From: Allomesorhizobium camelthorni
Lineage (GTDB): Bacteria; Pseudomonadota; Alphaproteobacteria; Rhizobiales; Rhizobiaceae
Assembly (NCBI RefSeq): GCF_011045125.1
Contig: NZ_JAAKZF010000015.1
Location: forward strand, 1 to 64,000
Direction: 5' to 3'
Length of the DNA stretch: 64,000 nt
This document shows positions 42,721-52,933 of the stretch, piece after piece. The notes under the pieces are model-generated. The model searched no databases. It had not been told where the DNA came from and was given only the letters and a program-made list of their open reading frames with translations. The position numbers and the translations under genes were made by a program. Each line of letters begins with the position of its first letter. Within the stretch, counting starts at the first letter, position 1.

Positions 42721-43809
42721 CTACAGCGGCTTTGCGGCCCAGTGGGCGAGGCGGCTGTCGCGGATTTCGCGCAGGCTGGTTATTCCGTTGGCATCGGCGA
42801 AACGCGCCATGCCGCCGACGATGCGGCCGGGCAGCGCCGGGCCGGCATAGATCATCCCGGTGTAGAGCTGGACCAGATCGGCGCCGGCGCGGATTTTTTC
42901 GAGCGCGGTATCGGCGGAATTGACGCCGCCGACACCGATCAGCGCCAGATCGGGGCCGACGAGCCGGCGCATTTTTGCGAGCACGGTCGTCGAGCGTCCG
43001 AACAGCGGCTTTCCCGACAGGCCGCCGGCCTCGCCCGAAAAGGCGCTCGACTGCAGATTGGGGCGCGAGATCGTCGTGTTCGAGACGATGACGCCGTCAA
43101 TCGCCTTGTCGACGACTTCGGCGGCGATGTCCTCAAGCTCAGCCTCGTTGAGATCGGGCGCGATCTTGAGAAAGAGTGGCGTCTTGCGCCCGGCGCCGTC
43201 CGGCAGGGCCTCCCGCGCGGCGGTAATACGCGAAAGGAGTTCGGCGAGCTCGGCGCGCGCCTGCATGTTGCGCAGGCCCGGCGTGTTGGGCGAGGAGATG
43301 TTGACGGTCAGGTAGGAGGCGTGGCGAGCGAAGCGCTTCACGCCGAACTCGTAATCGGCGATGCGGTCGGCGCTGTCCTTGTTGGCGCCGATATTGACGC
43401 CGACGACGCCCGGCCGGCCCGCGCGCGCTGCGAGCCGCTCCTCGCAGCGCGCATGGCCCTCATTGTTGAAGCCGAGGCGGTTGATGACGGCTTCGTCCTT
43501 TGTCAGCCGGAAGATGCGCGGCTTGGGATTGCCCGGCTGCGGCAACGGCGTGACGCTGCCGATCTCTGCGAAGCCGAAGCCGAGATCGAGCAGCGCATCC
43601 GGCACATCGCCGTTCTTGTCATAGCCGGCGGCCATGCCGAGCGGATTGGGGAAATCCAGGCCGCAGATGCGGACCCTCAGCCGCTCGTCGACGGGCGGCT
43701 TCGAGGCGACCGGCAATCCGCATTTCAGCGCCTTGATCGACAGGCCGTGCGCGGTTTCGGGATCGAGCGTGAAGAGCAGCCGCTGGCCGAGCCGGTCGAT
43801 GCCGTTCAT
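42721..43809 (-). CDS. pyrD: dihydroorotate dehydrogenase (class 2, quinone)
   Basis: A 362 aa FMN enzyme oxidising dihydroorotate to orotate in pyrimidine synthesis, membrane-associated in this class. Matching parts are PNPLGMAAGYDKNGD, EIGSVTPLPQPGNPKPRIFR, INRLGFNNEG, the NISSPNTPGLRNMQ segment with the catalytic serine, and LIGVGGVNSADTALEKI near the end. The N-terminal helix typical of class 2 is present. The start overlaps the DUF952 gene stop by four bases, so it is coupled to that upstream gene. Confidence 0.95.
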   Translation of the reverse strand: MNGIDRLGQRLLFTLDPETAHGLSIKALKCGLPVASKPPVDERLRVRICGLDFPNPLGMAAGYDKNGDVPDALLDLGFGFAEIGSVTPLPQPGNPKPRIFRLTKDEAVINRLGFNNEGHARCEERLAARAGRPGVVGVNIGANKDSADRIADYEFGVKRFARHASYLTVNISSPNTPGLRNMQARAELAELLSRITAAREALPDGAGRKTPLFLKIAPDLNEAELEDIAAEVVDKAIDGVIVSNTTISRPNLQSSAFSGEAGGLSGKPLFGRSTTVLAKMRRLVGPDLALIGVGGVNSADTALEKIRAGADLVQLYTGMIYAGPALPGRIVGGMARFADANGITSLREIRDSRLAHWAAKPL

Positions 43810-44153
43810 GAAGGCTCCAGCGGCGGAAATTCGTGGCCGTTCGCGCTGAGCGGCAGCGGCTTGGCCCAGATCACCGCCGACAGGTCGAGAGCGCCGTAGA
43901 GATGCGGGAACAGCGCGCCGCCGCGCGAGGGCTCATATTTCAGCGCCGGCCCGAGCTTTTCGGCGTCGATCGCCACCAGGAGCAGGCCGGTCTGGCCGGC
44001 GAAATGCCGGGCTGCGGTCTCCTCAACCTGATCGGCGGTGGACAAATGGATGTAGCCGTCGGCGATGTCGATCAGCGCGCCGGAAAAGGTTCCAGAATTT
44101 TCGGCCTCGCGCCATAGCGCTTCCGGGCATATCTTGTAAACGGTCTGTCGCAT
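43806..44153 (-). CDS. DUF952 family protein
   Basis: A 115 aa protein matching DUF952: VYKICPEALWREAENSGTF, IDIADGYIHLSTADQVEE and FPHLYGALDLSAVIWAKPL. Function unknown; its fold is ADP-ribosyltransferase-like in related proteins, from general knowledge. Coupling with pyrD by a four-base overlap is seen in many rhizobia. The start at 44153 is the only sensible one; the frame upstream to 44333 is antisense to a secreted protein. Confidence 0.85.
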   Translation of the reverse strand: MRQTVYKICPEALWREAENSGTFSGALIDIADGYIHLSTADQVEETAARHFAGQTGLLLVAIDAEKLGPALKYEPSRGGALFPHLYGALDLSAVIWAKPLPLSANGHEFPPLEPS

Positions 44154-44259
44154 GCGCGCCCTATAGGCCAGAAGCCGGGCCGGGAAAAGGGGAGGAGTCT
44201 CCCTATTTACGGCGCAAACCGCGGGCATCGTGCCCCCCGGATCGCGAATGGAGGAAGTC

Positions 44260-44703
44260 ATGCGTGCCATTGCCACCGTCGTTGCTGCGATCGCCATGTC
44301 GTTTGCGGGCGCACCGGTCTTCGCCCAGGACAATACCGACCGCTACACGCTGGAAAAGACTGATAACGGCTATGTCCGGATGGATCGGCGGACCGGCGAG
44401 ATGTCGCTGTGCGAGGAACGCGCCGGCCAGCTCGTCTGCAAGCTGGCGGCCGATGAGCGCGCCGCCTTCCAGGCCGATACCGAGAGGCTGGAGGCAGCGA
44501 TCGAGGCGCTCGAGGAGCGCGTCGCCAAGCTGGAGAGCGGGCTGACGGCCAAGCTCGACCAGGCGCTGCCGACCGAGGAGGAGTTCGAGAAGACGATGAG
44601 CTATATGGAGCGGTTCCTGCGCCGGTTCATGGGCATCGCCAAGGATTTGGAAGAGAAGCCGGATCAACCGCAAACTCCGCCCGCCGACCCGCAGAAGACG
44701 TAA
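44260..44703 (+). CDS. secreted coiled-coil hypothetical protein (147 aa)
   Basis: Unrecognised. Signal peptide MRAIATVVAAIAMSFAGAPV..FAQ, so periplasmic. Mature N-terminus has a small cysteine pair (SLCEERAGQLVCKL), then a long acidic coiled coil (ERLEAAIEALEERVAKLESG) and a proline-rich tail. The start is fixed by GGAGG at 44251-44255. Confidence 0.65.
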   Translation: MRAIATVVAAIAMSFAGAPVFAQDNTDRYTLEKTDNGYVRMDRRTGEMSLCEERAGQLVCKLAADERAAFQADTERLEAAIEALEERVAKLESGLTAKLDQALPTEEEFEKTMSYMERFLRRFMGIAKDLEEKPDQPQTPPADPQKT

Positions 44704-44722
44704 TCGCCTATTCCGGGACGGC

Positions 44723-45109
44723 TCATTCCGGCTGGTAGGCCTCGAAGCCGAACATCACGAAGATCATCGAGATGGCGAAGAACAGGCAGGCGACGGCGAG
44801 CGAAGCCTGCCCGAAACGCGCATAGACATCGCGCATCACGGTCGCGAACACGAAGCGCGAATGCTCGCTGGCGGGCCGCGCCTTGTCGTCGAGATACATC
44901 CAGACTTCGGTCGACTTCGGATTCTGGCGGGCTGCCGCGTAGGCCTTCCAAATGAGGATGGCGGCCATCAGAAGCGTCAGCATGGCGCCGGCGCGGAAGG
45001 CCGATACGGGATTGAACGAGAAGCCGACCATCACGCAGGTGATCGCCAGCGAACCGAACATCACGGCGCGCCCGATGCAGAAAACAGCGACTTCCCTTAT
45101 TTTCTCCAT
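44723..45109 (-). CDS. hypothetical inner-membrane protein (128 aa)
   Basis: Protein with three hydrophobic segments (GRAVMFGSLAITCVMVGF, AGAMLTLLMAAILIWKAY and LAVACLFFAISMIFVMFGF) and a cytoplasmic loop of about 40 residues containing EVWMYLDDKARPASEHSR. I do not know the family by name, but similar small proteins are frequent in rhizobia. It converges with the secreted coiled-coil protein gene. Confidence 0.65.
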   Translation of the reverse strand: MEKIREVAVFCIGRAVMFGSLAITCVMVGFSFNPVSAFRAGAMLTLLMAAILIWKAYAAARQNPKSTEVWMYLDDKARPASEHSRFVFATVMRDVYARFGQASLAVACLFFAISMIFVMFGFEAYQPE

Positions 45110-45193
45110 CGAAGAGATCCGTCTGTGCCTAGCGTAACTGTGCAGAGGGACGCCTGTTCCCGGCAAGTAAATTTCCGGCGATCCGCCCGGGCG

Positions 45194-45240
45194 TGTTGAT
45201 ATTCAGGTGATGCCGGCATGCCCTGACCTGAATCTCAACA
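45194..45240. repeat. inverted repeat TGTTGATATTCAGGT / ACCTGAATCTCAACA
   Basis: 15-base arms with one mismatch at 45194-45208 and 45226-45240, separated by 17 bases. The same ACCTGAATCTCAAC occurs at 51231-51244, so it is a dispersed element; it lies upstream of the response regulator gene. Confidence 0.6.
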
Positions 45241-45360
45241 CGGCCTGATGGGGCTTGTAGGCGCCTCGTTTCGAATGCAGCTTGAAAACCCCGGACTTCC
45301 CCGCATAATCGGCGTTCAGCCGCTGCCAGAAGAAAAAAGCGGAGGGATGGGGAGGGATCA

Positions 45361-46017
45361 GTGCCGTCAGGCTACAAGTTCGTCATCGCGGACGACCATC
45401 CCCTGTTTCGAGGCGCGCTGAAGCAGGCGCTGTCCGGCATCGCCGATGTCGCGACGATCCTCGAGGCCGGGGATTTCGAGGCGACGAAAGCGCTCGTCTC
45501 GGCCAACGAGGATGTCGACCTCGTTCTGCTCGACCTGTCGATGCCCGGCGCGAGCGGCCTTTCCGGCCTGATCTCGCTGCGCGGCATTCATTCGGCGGTG
45601 CCCATGGTGGTGGTGTCGGCGCATGACGACGCCGAGACGATCCGGCGCGCGCTGGAACTCGGCGCGTCCGGCTTCATCTCGAAATCGGCGAGCATGGAAG
45701 ACATTAGGGCGGCCGTGATGACGGTGCTGTCGGGCGGGATCACAGCGCCCGTCGGCATCGATCTCGGCGTCGAGCGCGACCCGGAGATTTCCGACCTGAT
45801 CAAGCGGCTGCAATCGCTGACGCCGCAGCAGGCGAGGGTACTCGGCATGCTGGCGGAAGGGCTTTTGAACAAGCAGATCGCTTATGAGCTCAGCGTATCG
45901 GAAGCCACGATCAAGGCGCATGTCTCGGCGGTCCTGCAGAAGCTCGGCGTCGACAGCCGCACCCAGGCGGTGATCCTCTTGTCCAAGATCGGCACCGACC
46001 CGCTGCCGGCCTCATAG
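45361..46017 (+). CDS. LuxR/NarL-type response regulator
   Basis: A 218 aa two-component regulator. The receiver domain has KFVIADDHPLFRGAL, the phosphorylation aspartate in DLVLLDLSMPGASG, and the lysine in GFISKSASMEDI; the C-terminal HTH is LTPQQARVLGMLAEGLLNKQIAYELSVSEATIKAHVSAVL. The GTG start at 45361 is preceded by a good GGAGGGATCA site. The large hybrid histidine kinase across the threonine dehydratase gene (47067-50561) is a likely partner, since such kinases and LuxR regulators are often found close together. Confidence 0.88.
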   Translation: MPSGYKFVIADDHPLFRGALKQALSGIADVATILEAGDFEATKALVSANEDVDLVLLDLSMPGASGLSGLISLRGIHSAVPMVVVSAHDDAETIRRALELGASGFISKSASMEDIRAAVMTVLSGGITAPVGIDLGVERDPEISDLIKRLQSLTPQQARVLGMLAEGLLNKQIAYELSVSEATIKAHVSAVLQKLGVDSRTQAVILLSKIGTDPLPAS

Positions 46018-46028
46018 CGCCAGAACGA

Positions 46029-47051
46029 TCAGCGCTCGCCCAGAAGCGCCGCCAGCACTTTCAGGTCGACATTGCCGCCGCTGAGCACAATGCCGACGCG
46101 CTTGCCGGCGCAGGCGACCGTGCCATGCATCACGGCCGCGGCGGCGAGGCAGCCTGTCGGCTCCACGACGAGCTTCATGCGCTCGGCGAAGAACCGGACC
46201 GTCTCGAGCAGTTGCGCGTCCGAGACCGTGACAATGTCGTCGACCTTGTCTTTCAGGATGGGGAAGTTGTGGGCGCCGAGATGGGTGGTGAGAGCGCCGT
46301 CGGCGATGGATTTCGGCACGGGGATGCGAACCACCTCGCCCTTGCGCAATGATTGCTGGCCGTCATTGCCGGCCTCCGGCTCCACGCCGACAATGGTGCA
46401 GGCGGGCGCCGTCGCCCGGGCAGCGAGCGCGCAGCCGGCAAGCAATCCACCGCCGCCAAGCGGGACGACAAGCATGTCGATCGCCCCGACCTCCTCGATC
46501 AGTTCAAGCGCGGCGGTGCCTTGTCCAGCAATAACGTCGGGATGGTCGTAAGGCGGGATCAGAGCCGCCCGCTGCTGGGCAGCAAGGCGATGACTGATCT
46601 CCGCGCGGTTCTCGGTGTAGCGGTCATAGAAGACGATCTCGGCGCCGTAGCCTTTGGTCGCGGCAATCTTAATCTCCGGCGCGTCCTTCGGCATGACGAT
46701 GGTCGCCGAAACGCCCTGGAGCCTGGCGGCATACGCAACCGCTTGGGCGTGGTTGCCGGACGAATAGGCGACGACGCCGTTTTGGCGAACGCCCGCCTCC
46801 AGCGCGGCTATTGCGTTGTAGGCGCCACGAAACTTGAAAGCGCCGCCCCGCTGCAGGTTCTCCGCCTTGAAGAACAGGCTTGCCCCGACCCTTGCATCGG
46901 CGGTTCGCGAGGTCAGAACCGGCGTCTTGTGAGCCGCGCCGGAAATCCGCGCCCGCGCCGCCAGCACATCGTCGAAGGTGGGTATGCGCAAGGGAGGCAA
47001 TGAGGGGTCGAGCACTGGGTGTCCTCCAGATTCATCCTGGAAAGTGGTCAT
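46029..47051 (-). CDS. threonine dehydratase-like PLP lyase
   Basis: A 340 aa fold-type II PLP enzyme. The lysine lies in KAENLQRGGAFKFRGAYNAI, the phosphate-binding loop is PLGGGGLLAG and SSGNHAQAVAYAA is also visible. It lacks a C-terminal regulatory ACT domain, as catabolic threonine dehydratases and threo-3-hydroxyaspartate dehydratases do. It makes 2-oxobutanoate (or oxaloacetate) from threonine or serine-like substrates. It is 15 bases downstream of the histidine kinase stop in the same orientation and may be co-transcribed. Confidence 0.85.
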   Translation of the reverse strand: MTTFQDESGGHPVLDPSLPPLRIPTFDDVLAARARISGAAHKTPVLTSRTADARVGASLFFKAENLQRGGAFKFRGAYNAIAALEAGVRQNGVVAYSSGNHAQAVAYAARLQGVSATIVMPKDAPEIKIAATKGYGAEIVFYDRYTENRAEISHRLAAQQRAALIPPYDHPDVIAGQGTAALELIEEVGAIDMLVVPLGGGGLLAGCALAARATAPACTIVGVEPEAGNDGQQSLRKGEVVRIPVPKSIADGALTTHLGAHNFPILKDKVDDIVTVSDAQLLETVRFFAERMKLVVEPTGCLAAAAVMHGTVACAGKRVGIVLSGGNVDLKVLAALLGER

Positions 47052-47066
47052 CGAGATGGATGCGAC

Positions 47067-50000
47067 TTACTCCGCCGCCTGCGCCATCCGCCGCACGCGG
47101 GTCATCATCGAGCGCAGGGCAGCGGGCTTCACGGGCTTGTTGACCACCGGCACGTCGATCAGGTCGGCGGCGGCGCGCACCTCGTTGGAGCGGTCGGCGG
47201 TGAGCAGCATCGCTGGCGTGCCGCTGCCGTAGAGGGTCCTCAGCTTGCGGATCGCGTCAAGCCCGGTTTCGCCGTCGAGATGATAATCGGCGAGGATCAA
47301 ATCGGGAGGATCGCCGGCCGGCCGGCCGTGATCGAACGGTTTGGAGCCCGGATGAATGCTGACATTGCAGCCCCAACCTTCCAGCAGGAGCCGCATGCCT
47401 TCCAGGATGCGGGCGTCGTTGTCGATGCAGATTACGTTGAGACCGCTCAGCGCGCCGACTGCCGGCAATGGCGGGCTGGCCTCCGTCGCAAGGCCAGGCT
47501 CCAGCGCCTGGGTTACCGGGAGAATGACCGAGAAGCGCGTGCCCTTGCCGCGGCCGGAATCGATCTGGATTTCGAGCCGGAGCACGCGGGCGATGCGATC
47601 GACGATAGACAGGCCGAGGCCGAGACCCTGCGCCTCGCGCACGCCCTCGTCGAGCCGGGTGAATTCGCGGAAGACGGTGTTGAGCTTGTCGGCGGGTATA
47701 CCGATGCCGGTGTCGAACACCTGAAGCTCGGCGAGTTCGCCCCGCCGCCGGACGCCGACCAGAATACGCCCGCTGCGCGTGTATTTGATGGCGTTGGAGA
47801 CGAGGTTCTGGATAAGACGGCGCAGCAGGTTGCGGTCTGTCTCGACGGTGATCGAGGACGGCACGATGACCAGTTCGAGGCTCTTTGCGGCGGCCATCGG
47901 CTGGAAATCGGTGCCGATCTGGCGTAGCAGCCCGTCCAGCCGGAAAACCGTCGCGGCAGGCTTCATGGCGCCCGCGTCGAGGCGCGAAATGTCGAGCACC
48001 GCCCCGAGGATGGTTTCGACCGATTCCAGCGACGATTCGATGTTGGCGGCGGCTTCGCCGGGCGCGCCCCGGCCTGCCCGCTCGATCAGCGAGGCGCAGT
48101 AGAGGCGCGCCGCGTTCAGCGGCTGCAGGATATCGTGCCCGGCAGCCGCGAGGAAGCGCGTCTTACCGAGATTGGCTTCCTCGGCGAGCATCTGCGCCTG
48201 CGCCAGTTCCTCGTTGACGCGCGTCAGCTCGGCGGTGCGGCTGCGGACGCGCTGTTCCAGCGATTCGTTGGCGCTCTTCAGCGCGAGGTCGGATTTCACG
48301 CGCGCCGAAATGTCGGCATATGTCGCGACGATGCCGCCGTCCGGCATCGGATTGGAGCGGAGCTCGATAATCCTGCCGCTAGTCTTCAACTCGATCTGCC
48401 AGGGACTGCCGAAAGTGGTGAGGCGGTTCAGCGTGGCGACGCGGGAATCGGCGGGGATGTCGCCGCGCGCCGCCAGGAAGCGCAGGATCTGGTCGAGCGA
48501 GACGCCGACCTGACCCATCTCGTCGGGCAGGTCGAACAGCGCGCGATACTGGCGGTTCCAGCAGGTCAGGCGGAAATCCTGGTCGAACACGGTGATGCCC
48601 TGCTCCATCTGGTCGAGCGCGATCTGGAGGAGGTCGCGATTGTGCTGCAGGGCCTCGGTCGCGTCGTCGAGCAGGCGGAACGCATCCTTGGAGGCGCTGT
48701 CGTGGCGCTGGAACAGGAGCGACAGGATCAGCCGCGCGGATGAGGAGCCGACGGCGCTGGCTAGCAGCTGCTCGGAAAAGCGGACCACTGCCATGCTGGC
48801 CTGCTCGTTGCCGTTGAGTTTCAGGCCGCCGGTGTTCTCGAATGTCTGGAACGAGCGCTCGGTGCGCTCGACGCCGAGATAGCGGGCGATCGTGTCCTTC
48901 AGATCGTTGACGGTGATCGCCGTGCGGAAACGCCTGAGGCTTGGCATCGGGCTCGCGTCGCGCGGCACGAAGATCGACGCCTGGATGCGTTCGAGCGGCA
49001 CGGAGGCGCGGGACAGCGAGCCGAGCACGAAGAACAGGAGATTGACCGACAGGCTCCACATGACGCCGTGATTGAGCGGTTCGGCGACGGTGCCGAACAA
49101 CGCCTGTGGCCGCAGCGCCTCGATGCCGAAGGGGCCATGGGCGAGAATTTCCGTGCCCGGCGCGGCGAGTGATGGAAAGAGCAGCGTGTAGGCCCATACA
49201 GTGATGCCCGCCACCATGCCGAGCGCTGCGCCGCGCGCATTGGCGCCGCGCCAGATCAGGCCGCCGAAAAATGCCGGCGCGAACTGGGCAATTGCTGCAA
49301 ACGACATCAGTCCGATCGATGCGAGCCGCGCATTGCTAGTGCTTTCGCGGTAATACAGGAACGCCACGAAGAGGATGAGGAAGATCGATCCGCGCCTGAT
49401 GTTGAGGATCAGGCTCGACCAGTCCTCGGTCTCGCGGGCTTCCGATTTCAAGAGCCGCCGGACGAACAACGGGATGATGAGATCGTTGGAAATCATGATC
49501 GACAGCGCGACGCTGGCGACGATCACCATGGCGGTTGCCGCGGAGAGGCCGCCGATGAATGCGGCCATCGCCAGCAAGTTCTCGCCGCTTAGCAGCGGCA
49601 GCGACAGCACATAGAGATCGCTGCTCGTCCGCGTTCCCACCAGCGCCAGCCCGGCGAATGCAATAGGTAGTACGAACAGGTTGATCGCCACCAGATAGAG
49701 CGGGAACACCCAGGTGGCGGTCTTGAGTTCGATCTCGCTGCGATTTTCGACGATCATCACGTAGAACTGGCGCGGCAGCATGATGATTGCGAAGCCGCTG
49801 ATGACTGTAAGCACCAGCCAGGTGCCGAGCGAGGTGCTGTAGCCCATCGCGTCGCGGACATTGGCGTTCTCGGCGAGCTTTGCAATCATGTCGCCCGGCC
49901 CGTCGAACAGGACGAAGGTGACCATCAGGCCGATCGCCAGGAAGGCGGCCAGCTTCACCACCGACTCGACCGCCACGGCGAGGATCAGCCCGTCCTGATG

Positions 50001-50561
50001 CTCGGTCGCATCGGCATGACGTGTCCCGAACAGCACGGCAAACAGCGCAAGCAGCATGGCGACCACCAGCGAAATGTCGCTGACGAAGGGATCGAAAGAT
50101 GGCGGCGCGCCGGTGTAGTGCTCGACCATCAGGCTGACCGAGCCCGAGATCGCCTTGAGCTGCAAGGCGATGTAGGGCACCGCGCCAATGGTGGCGATCA
50201 GCGTGGCGATCGAGGCGACGGCGAAGCTCTTGCCGTAGCGAGCGCCGAGGAAATCGGCGATCGAGGTGATCTTTTCGGCCTTGGCGAGCTTGATGATGCG
50301 CCGGAGCAGCGGAAAGGCGAAAACGAACACCACCACGGGGCCGATATAGATGGCCAGGAATTCGAGGCCGCGTTCGGATGCCAGCCCGACCGATCCGAAG
50401 AACGTCCAGGAGGTGCAGTAAATGGCGAGGCTGAGCGCGTAAATATAAGGCCGGGGCCTGCCCGAGCCTTTGGCCGCGGCCCGCCGGTCGCCCAGGCTGG
50501 CGATGACGAAAAGCAGCGTCACATAGGCGACCGCGATGATGACGATGACCCAGCCCTGCAC
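47067..50561 (-). CDS. hybrid histidine kinase with N-terminal sodium/solute symporter domain
   Basis: A 1164 aa integral membrane sensor. The first about 560 residues form a PutP-like sodium:solute symporter domain with many hydrophobic segments ([20 protein letters not shown]). Then come a PAS-type domain ([20 protein letters not shown]), a short coiled coil, a kinase with H-box [19 protein letters not shown] (histidine near residue 808), an ATPase domain ([14 protein letters not shown] and [14 protein letters not shown]), and a receiver domain ([14 protein letters not shown]; aspartate in [14 protein letters not shown]). It belongs to the CbrA/NahK-like family, which couples nutrient sensing to metabolism. 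Ligand unknown. Its start faces mscL across about 210 bases. Confidence 0.88.
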   Translation of the reverse strand: MQGWVIVIIAVAYVTLLFVIASLGDRRAAAKGSGRPRPYIYALSLAIYCTSWTFFGSVGLASERGLEFLAIYIGPVVVFVFAFPLLRRIIKLAKAEKITSIADFLGARYGKSFAVASIATLIATIGAVPYIALQLKAISGSVSLMVEHYTGAPPSFDPFVSDISLVVAMLLALFAVLFGTRHADATEHQDGLILAVAVESVVKLAAFLAIGLMVTFVLFDGPGDMIAKLAENANVRDAMGYSTSLGTWLVLTVISGFAIIMLPRQFYVMIVENRSEIELKTATWVFPLYLVAINLFVLPIAFAGLALVGTRTSSDLYVLSLPLLSGENLLAMAAFIGGLSAATAMVIVASVALSIMISNDLIIPLFVRRLLKSEARETEDWSSLILNIRRGSIFLILFVAFLYYRESTSNARLASIGLMSFAAIAQFAPAFFGGLIWRGANARGAALGMVAGITVWAYTLLFPSLAAPGTEILAHGPFGIEALRPQALFGTVAEPLNHGVMWSLSVNLLFFVLGSLSRASVPLERIQASIFVPRDASPMPSLRRFRTAITVNDLKDTIARYLGVERTERSFQTFENTGGLKLNGNEQASMAVVRFSEQLLASAVGSSSARLILSLLFQRHDSASKDAFRLLDDATEALQHNRDLLQIALDQMEQGITVFDQDFRLTCWNRQYRALFDLPDEMGQVGVSLDQILRFLAARGDIPADSRVATLNRLTTFGSPWQIELKTSGRIIELRSNPMPDGGIVATYADISARVKSDLALKSANESLEQRVRSRTAELTRVNEELAQAQMLAEEANLGKTRFLAAAGHDILQPLNAARLYCASLIERAGRGAPGEAAANIESSLESVETILGAVLDISRLDAGAMKPAATVFRLDGLLRQIGTDFQPMAAAKSLELVIVPSSITVETDRNLLRRLIQNLVSNAIKYTRSGRILVGVRRRGELAELQVFDTGIGIPADKLNTVFREFTRLDEGVREAQGLGLGLSIVDRIARVLRLEIQIDSGRGKGTRFSVILPVTQALEPGLATEASPPLPAVGALSGLNVICIDNDARILEGMRLLLEGWGCNVSIHPGSKPFDHGRPAGDPPDLILADYHLDGETGLDAIRKLRTLYGSGTPAMLLTADRSNEVRAAADLIDVPVVNKPVKPAALRSMMTRVRRMAQAAE

Positions 50562-50770
50562 GCCCGGATGTTCCTCCCTTCAGGCGCCCTTGCGCCTCAA
50601 GCACGCAAGGCAATCACAGCTTCGGCAGCAAGTCCATTGCGCCATGGACTAAGGTCAACTGCCGGGCAAGCGGAATTTTACCGGTTTTGCAACCGGGGGT
50701 TTTTGCTATTGTGCGGTTGCTTCGGCGGGGGAGCGGATCCGGTCGTCGCCGGCGGACAGGAGAGGGAACG

Positions 50771-51190
50771 ATGATCAGGGAATTCCAGGAATTCATTTCA
50801 AAGGGCAATGTGATGGACCTCGCGGTCGGCGTCATCATCGGCGGCGCCTTCGGCCTGATCGTCTCGTCGCTGGTCGCCGACATCATCATGCCGATCGTGG
50901 GGCCCATCTTCGGCGGTTTCGACTTCTCCAACTATTTCCTGCCGCTGTCGTCCAACGTCACCGCAAACTCGCTTGAGGAAGCCCGCAAGCAGGGGGCAGT
51001 GTTCGCCTGGGGCAATTTCCTGACGGTGCTGATCAATTTCCTCATTCTCGCCTGGATCATCTTCCTGATGGTGAAGGGCGTGAACAGCATGCGCCGCAGG
51101 CTTATTGCGGAAAAGCCGACTGAGCCGAAAGCTCCGCCTGCCGACATCGCGCTGCTGACGGAAATCCGCGATCTGCTGGCGAAAAAATAG
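50771..51190 (+). CDS. mscL: large-conductance mechanosensitive channel
   Basis: A 139 aa MscL with the typical start [20 protein letters not shown], the first transmembrane helix [20 protein letters not shown], the periplasmic loop and a second helix ([19 protein letters not shown]), plus a short cytoplasmic tail. It opens at high membrane tension to release solutes. GGAGAGGGAACG precedes the ATG. Confidence 0.95.
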   Translation: MIREFQEFISKGNVMDLAVGVIIGGAFGLIVSSLVADIIMPIVGPIFGGFDFSNYFLPLSSNVTANSLEEARKQGAVFAWGNFLTVLINFLILAWIIFLMVKGVNSMRRRLIAEKPTEPKAPPADIALLTEIRDLLAKK

Positions 51191-51230
51191 ATCCAGCTGA
51201 ATGCCGGCCTGCAAATGGCGGCTGGGCCTT

Positions 51231-51244
51231 ACCTGAATCTCAAC
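51231..51244. repeat. dispersed motif copy ACCTGAATCTCAAC
   Basis: One arm of the repeat described at 45194-45240, in the gap before the aminotransferase gene; no inverted partner is obvious here. Confidence 0.45.
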
Positions 51245-51343
51245 GAAGCTAAACCGGCCCCGCTGCCTCGCGGCCGGGTTTCGTTTGCGCCGCCCGGAAC
51301 GGCGCGGTAGCAACAGCGCTCAACTGTAGAATTCGGGGTAGCC

Positions 51344-52510
51344 ATGAAACTGATCGACGATCTGCGCAGCGAGGCTCGCCTGGCGCCCGAAAGTGGCATC
51401 GTCGCCGTGGCCAATTACGGTTGGGGGCGGGCGGGTCTGATCCCGCTATGGGCGGGAGAGGGCGACCTGCCGACGCCGGAGTTCATTTCGCAGGCGGCCG
51501 CACGTGGGCTGTCAGCGGGCGAGACCTTCTACACCTGGCAGCGCGGCATTCCGGAACTGCGCCAGGCGCTCGCGCGCTATCACGCCCGCCATTTCGGCAA
51601 GGCGTTCGCGCCGGAGGAGTTTCTGGTGACCGGCGGCGGCATGCAGGCGATCCAGCTTGCGTTGCAGGCCACGGCGGGCGCTGGCGACGAGGTGATCTAC
51701 CTGTCGCCGGCATGGCCGAACTTTCCCGGCGCGGCGGGCGTCGCTGGCGCCAAGCCGGTTGCCGTCAGGCTGGACCAGACCGGCAATGGCTGGACATGCG
51801 AAGTCGCCAAGGTCGAGGCGGCGGTGACCGATCGCACAAGGGCCATCTTCGTCAATTCGCCCTCGAACCCGACCGGCTGGACCGCCGACCTGGATACGCT
51901 TCGGGCAATCCTCGATCTCGCCCGGCGCAAGAATCTCTGGATCATCGCCGACGAGATCTATGCGCTGTTCCATTATGGCGGCGTCAGGGCGCCGTCCTTC
52001 ATGGATATCATGGACGAGGATGACCGCATCCTGTTCGTCAACACGTTCTCCAAGAACTGGGCGATGACCGGCTGGCGCATCGGTTGGCTGCGCGTGCATC
52101 CGGCGCTGCAGCAGACATTCGAGAACCTGATCCAGTATTCGACCTCGGGCGTGGCGCAGTTCATGCAGCGCGGGGCGATCGCGGCGCTGGATGAGGGCGA
52201 CGATTTCCTGGCGGCGCAGATCGAGCGCGCGCGGCAGGCGAGGGACATCGCCTGCGATATACTCGGCGCAACCGGCCGCGCCCGGTTCAGCGTGCCGCAG
52301 GGCGCGTTCTATCTGTTCTTCACCGTCGACGGCATCGCGGATTCGCGCGCCGCGGCCTTCGAGATCGTTGACCGCGCCAATGTCGGGCTGGCGCCCGGAA
52401 CCGCCTTCGGAGAGGGCGGCGAAGCTTTTTTCCGGCTATGCTTCCACCGCCGGCTGGATCAGGTCGAGGAGGCGGCGAACAGGCTGGCGGAGTGGATCAG
52501 GACGGTTTGA
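51344..52510 (+). CDS. class I/II pyridoxal-phosphate aminotransferase
   Basis: A 388 aa PLP enzyme of fold type I. The lysine is in FVNTFSKNWAMTGWRIGWLR, with SPSNPTGWTADLD and DEIYALFHYGG in the active site region. The group transfers the amino group of aspartate, aromatic amino acids or alanine, and exact specificity is not visible. The ATG at 51344 is preceded by GGGGTAGCC. It converges with the DUF2442 gene, 3 bases away. Confidence 0.85.
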   Translation: MKLIDDLRSEARLAPESGIVAVANYGWGRAGLIPLWAGEGDLPTPEFISQAAARGLSAGETFYTWQRGIPELRQALARYHARHFGKAFAPEEFLVTGGGMQAIQLALQATAGAGDEVIYLSPAWPNFPGAAGVAGAKPVAVRLDQTGNGWTCEVAKVEAAVTDRTRAIFVNSPSNPTGWTADLDTLRAILDLARRKNLWIIADEIYALFHYGGVRAPSFMDIMDEDDRILFVNTFSKNWAMTGWRIGWLRVHPALQQTFENLIQYSTSGVAQFMQRGAIAALDEGDDFLAAQIERARQARDIACDILGATGRARFSVPQGAFYLFFTVDGIADSRAAAFEIVDRANVGLAPGTAFGEGGEAFFRLCFHRRLDQVEEAANRLAEWIRTV

Positions 52511-52513
52511 CGA

Positions 52514-52933
52514 TCAGCCCCGCGCCGTCTTGCGGGGCCGGCCGCCTTTGAGGCCGTTGCTTCTAGCCGCCGCGGCTTTGGCCGGCGAAGTCTTCCGGCC
52601 GGCGATGCCTGCCAACTCGCGTGTCATCCAGGCGCGCGTTCCGAAAATGCCCGCCACCAGCGCGGGAACGTAGAGATCGACGTCCAGCGTTGGCCAATGC
52701 AGGTTCAAGCCGAGACCATCGACGATTATGGTCGCCAGATCGACGTCTTTAGCGCCTTGAAGGTCCTGAACCAGATGCGCCGGAAATGCATAGGTGCAGC
52801 CATTGACCAGATCGATCACCACGCGGCCTGATGCGGGGTCATAGCGGGCGGCTGAAGCCCGGCTCTCGTTCTCCATAACAGTTCGACCGCGAGCTTCGGC
52901 CGCATCGAATGTTTTATCAGTCATTCTGGCCAT
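52514..52933 (-). CDS. DUF2442 protein with AT-hook-like tail
   Basis: A 139 aa protein: a DUF2442 domain (RYDPASGRVVIDLVNGCTYA, then GLGLNLHWPTLDVDLYV) with an N-terminal helical extension and a basic C-terminal tail GLKGGRPRKTARG resembling an AT hook, as many DUF2442 proteins in Rhizobiales have. The start at 52933 overlaps the DUF4160 gene by 17 bases. DUF4160/DUF2442 pairs look like toxin-antitoxin modules by size and arrangement, and the DNA-binding-like tail fits an antitoxin or repressor; this is inference and not shown. Confidence 0.8.
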   Translation of the reverse strand: MARMTDKTFDAAEARGRTVMENESRASAARYDPASGRVVIDLVNGCTYAFPAHLVQDLQGAKDVDLATIIVDGLGLNLHWPTLDVDLYVPALVAGIFGTRAWMTRELAGIAGRKTSPAKAAAARSNGLKGGRPRKTARG

